Assembly: GCA_964638865.1 (NCBI GenBank)
Contig: CAZXBG010000175.1
Location: 1 to 6,865 of the forward strand
From: UBA7236 sp964638865
GTDB taxonomy: Bacteria > Bacteroidota > Bacteroidia > Chitinophagales > BACL12
DNA: 6,865 nucleotides
Direction of reading: 5' to 3'
Below are positions 6,475 to 6,865 of this stretch, one piece after another. A program made the translations under genes and the position numbers. The notes beneath the pieces were generated by a model. It was not told the origin of the DNA, ran no database searches, and saw only the letters and a program-made list of their open reading frames with translations. Each line of letters opens with the position of its first letter. Within the stretch, counting starts at the first letter, position 1.

Positions 6475-6723
6475 ATGCAATTAGATATTCTTTCACCCGA
6501 TAAAAAAATATATTCAGGTTCTGCCGACGGTGTTTTAATGCCGGGAATTACGGGCTCATTTGAAGTATTAAATAACCACGCTCCCATGATCGCTGCTTTA
6601 GGCAAAGGAAAAATGCGTGTGCGTGTCGGGAAATCCGATACCGTTTATCAAATCACCGGCGGTTTTGTAGAAGTTTTGAATAATAATGTGAGTGTATTGG
6701 TAGAAGGCGCAAAGGAAATATAA
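6475..6723 (+). CDS. atpC: F1Fo ATP synthase subunit epsilon, short form
   Basis: This is the epsilon subunit of F1, which binds gamma and the c-ring and helps couple proton flow to catalysis. It has 82 residues against about 139 in E. coli. The N-terminal beta-sandwich is complete, from MQLDILSPDKKIYSG through the conserved MPGITGSFEVLNNHAPMIAAL (about 22-42) to GGFVEVLNNNVSVLVEGAKEI. The C-terminal two-helix domain that can inhibit ATP hydrolysis in E. coli and Bacillus is absent. The stop codon is followed directly by the terminator and there is no sign of a frameshift, so the short form looks native. Short epsilon subunits are common in Bacteroidota as I recall. The start codon has no Shine-Dalgarno site; the A-rich AAAAAGAACAAAA before it is typical for the phylum. 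It is co-transcribed with atpD. Confidence 0.95.
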   Translation: MQLDILSPDKKIYSGSADGVLMPGITGSFEVLNNHAPMIAALGKGKMRVRVGKSDTVYQITGGFVEVLNNNVSVLVEGAKEI

Positions 6724-6745
6724 TCTGTAATAAAAAAATATTATT

Positions 6746-6782
6746 AAAAACCTCCGCAGTTTTCACTTCGGAGGTTTTTTTT
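6746..6782. terminator. Rho-independent terminator after atpC, possibly bidirectional
   Basis: An 11-base-pair stem (AAAAACCTCCG at 6746-6756 with CGGAGGTTTTT at 6769-6779) is followed by a T run to 6782. The loop can extend the stem by AGT/ACT after one C-T mismatch, leaving a four-base TTTC tip. It begins 22 bases after the atpC stop codon and would end the atpDC transcript. Because the left arm starts with A residues, the minus strand also shows a hairpin followed by T residues, so it could stop leftward transcription too. Confidence 0.9.
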
Positions 6783-6865
6783 CACGCAAAGTCGCAAAGG
6801 CGCAAAGTTTGTAGGGTTAAAAACAATCAAAACACATTGTATTTCACTTTTCCTTTGCGGCTTTG
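6783..6865. repeat. CGCAAAG array with inverted CTTTGCG arm (right edge, cut)
   Basis: CGCAAAG occurs at 6785-6791, 6793-6799 and 6801-6807, an exact 8-base period. After a 45-base spacer (6808-6852) the inverse CTTTGCG appears at 6853-6859, and the next unit, CTTTG at 6861-6865, is cut by the window edge, again with period 8. The arms could pair into a long hairpin. The spacer holds a small inverted pair, ACAAT (6823-6827) and ATTGT (6836-6840), and no gene. It belongs to the same family as the left-edge repeat at 1-30. No function is known to me, and it starts immediately after the atpC terminator. Confidence 0.7.

Noticed and set aside
6261..6605. Minus-strand frame across atpD/atpC
   Set aside because: It is antisense to two conserved genes, spans their junction and has no family resemblance.
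6785..6807. Three 8-base-period units read as replication iterons or a CRISPR-like array
   Set aside because: The units are too short and too few, have single-base separators rather than spacers, and are accompanied by an inverted arm and no rep, cas or dnaA-box context. A dispersed intergenic repeat fits better.

Overview
The window is ordinary chromosomal DNA from a member of the Bacteroidota (Bacteroidetes), probably an environmental lineage. Four signs point there. One gene carries a type IX secretion (T9SS) C-terminal sorting domain. A TTTG / TAnnTTTG promoter of the Bacteroidota primary sigma factor stands before atpD. Start codons are preceded by A/T-rich sequence rather than Shine-Dalgarno sites. 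The ATP synthase genes atpD-atpC stand alone, away from the rest of the atp genes. The species cannot be named from this sequence.

Layout. Four genes run leftward from about 3773 to 99: a POTRA-less Omp85/D15-type outer-membrane barrel, an MlaE-type lipid-transport permease, an MlaF-type ATPase (4-base overlap with the permease gene) and sucD (succinyl-CoA ligase alpha). Three genes run rightward from 3957 to 6723: a small cysteine-containing secreted protein with a T9SS sorting domain, then atpD and atpC (F1 beta and epsilon). The two sets diverge from a 183-base A/T-rich intergenic region. atpC ends in a strong hairpin terminator that could work in both directions.

How the genes relate. 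The permease and ATPase would form the inner-membrane core of an MCE/Mla-type phospholipid transporter, but no MCE-domain (MlaD) gene is present here. The Omp85-like barrel lies 60 bases upstream on the same strand. An outer-membrane partner for the transporter is therefore possible, but this is inference from position only. sucD (TCA cycle) and atpDC (oxidative phosphorylation) are housekeeping genes.

Both ends of the window carry members of one short repeat family built on CTTTGCG/CTCTGCG units. The right-end copy is an 8-base-period array with the start of an inverted arm that the window cuts off. The left-end copy is a shorter relative in the opposite orientation. These repeats, the Omp85-mlaE-mlaF arrangement and the short epsilon subunit are the points most worth a second look. 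I see no phage, transposase, CRISPR, tRNA or rRNA, and no convincing undescribed multi-gene system.
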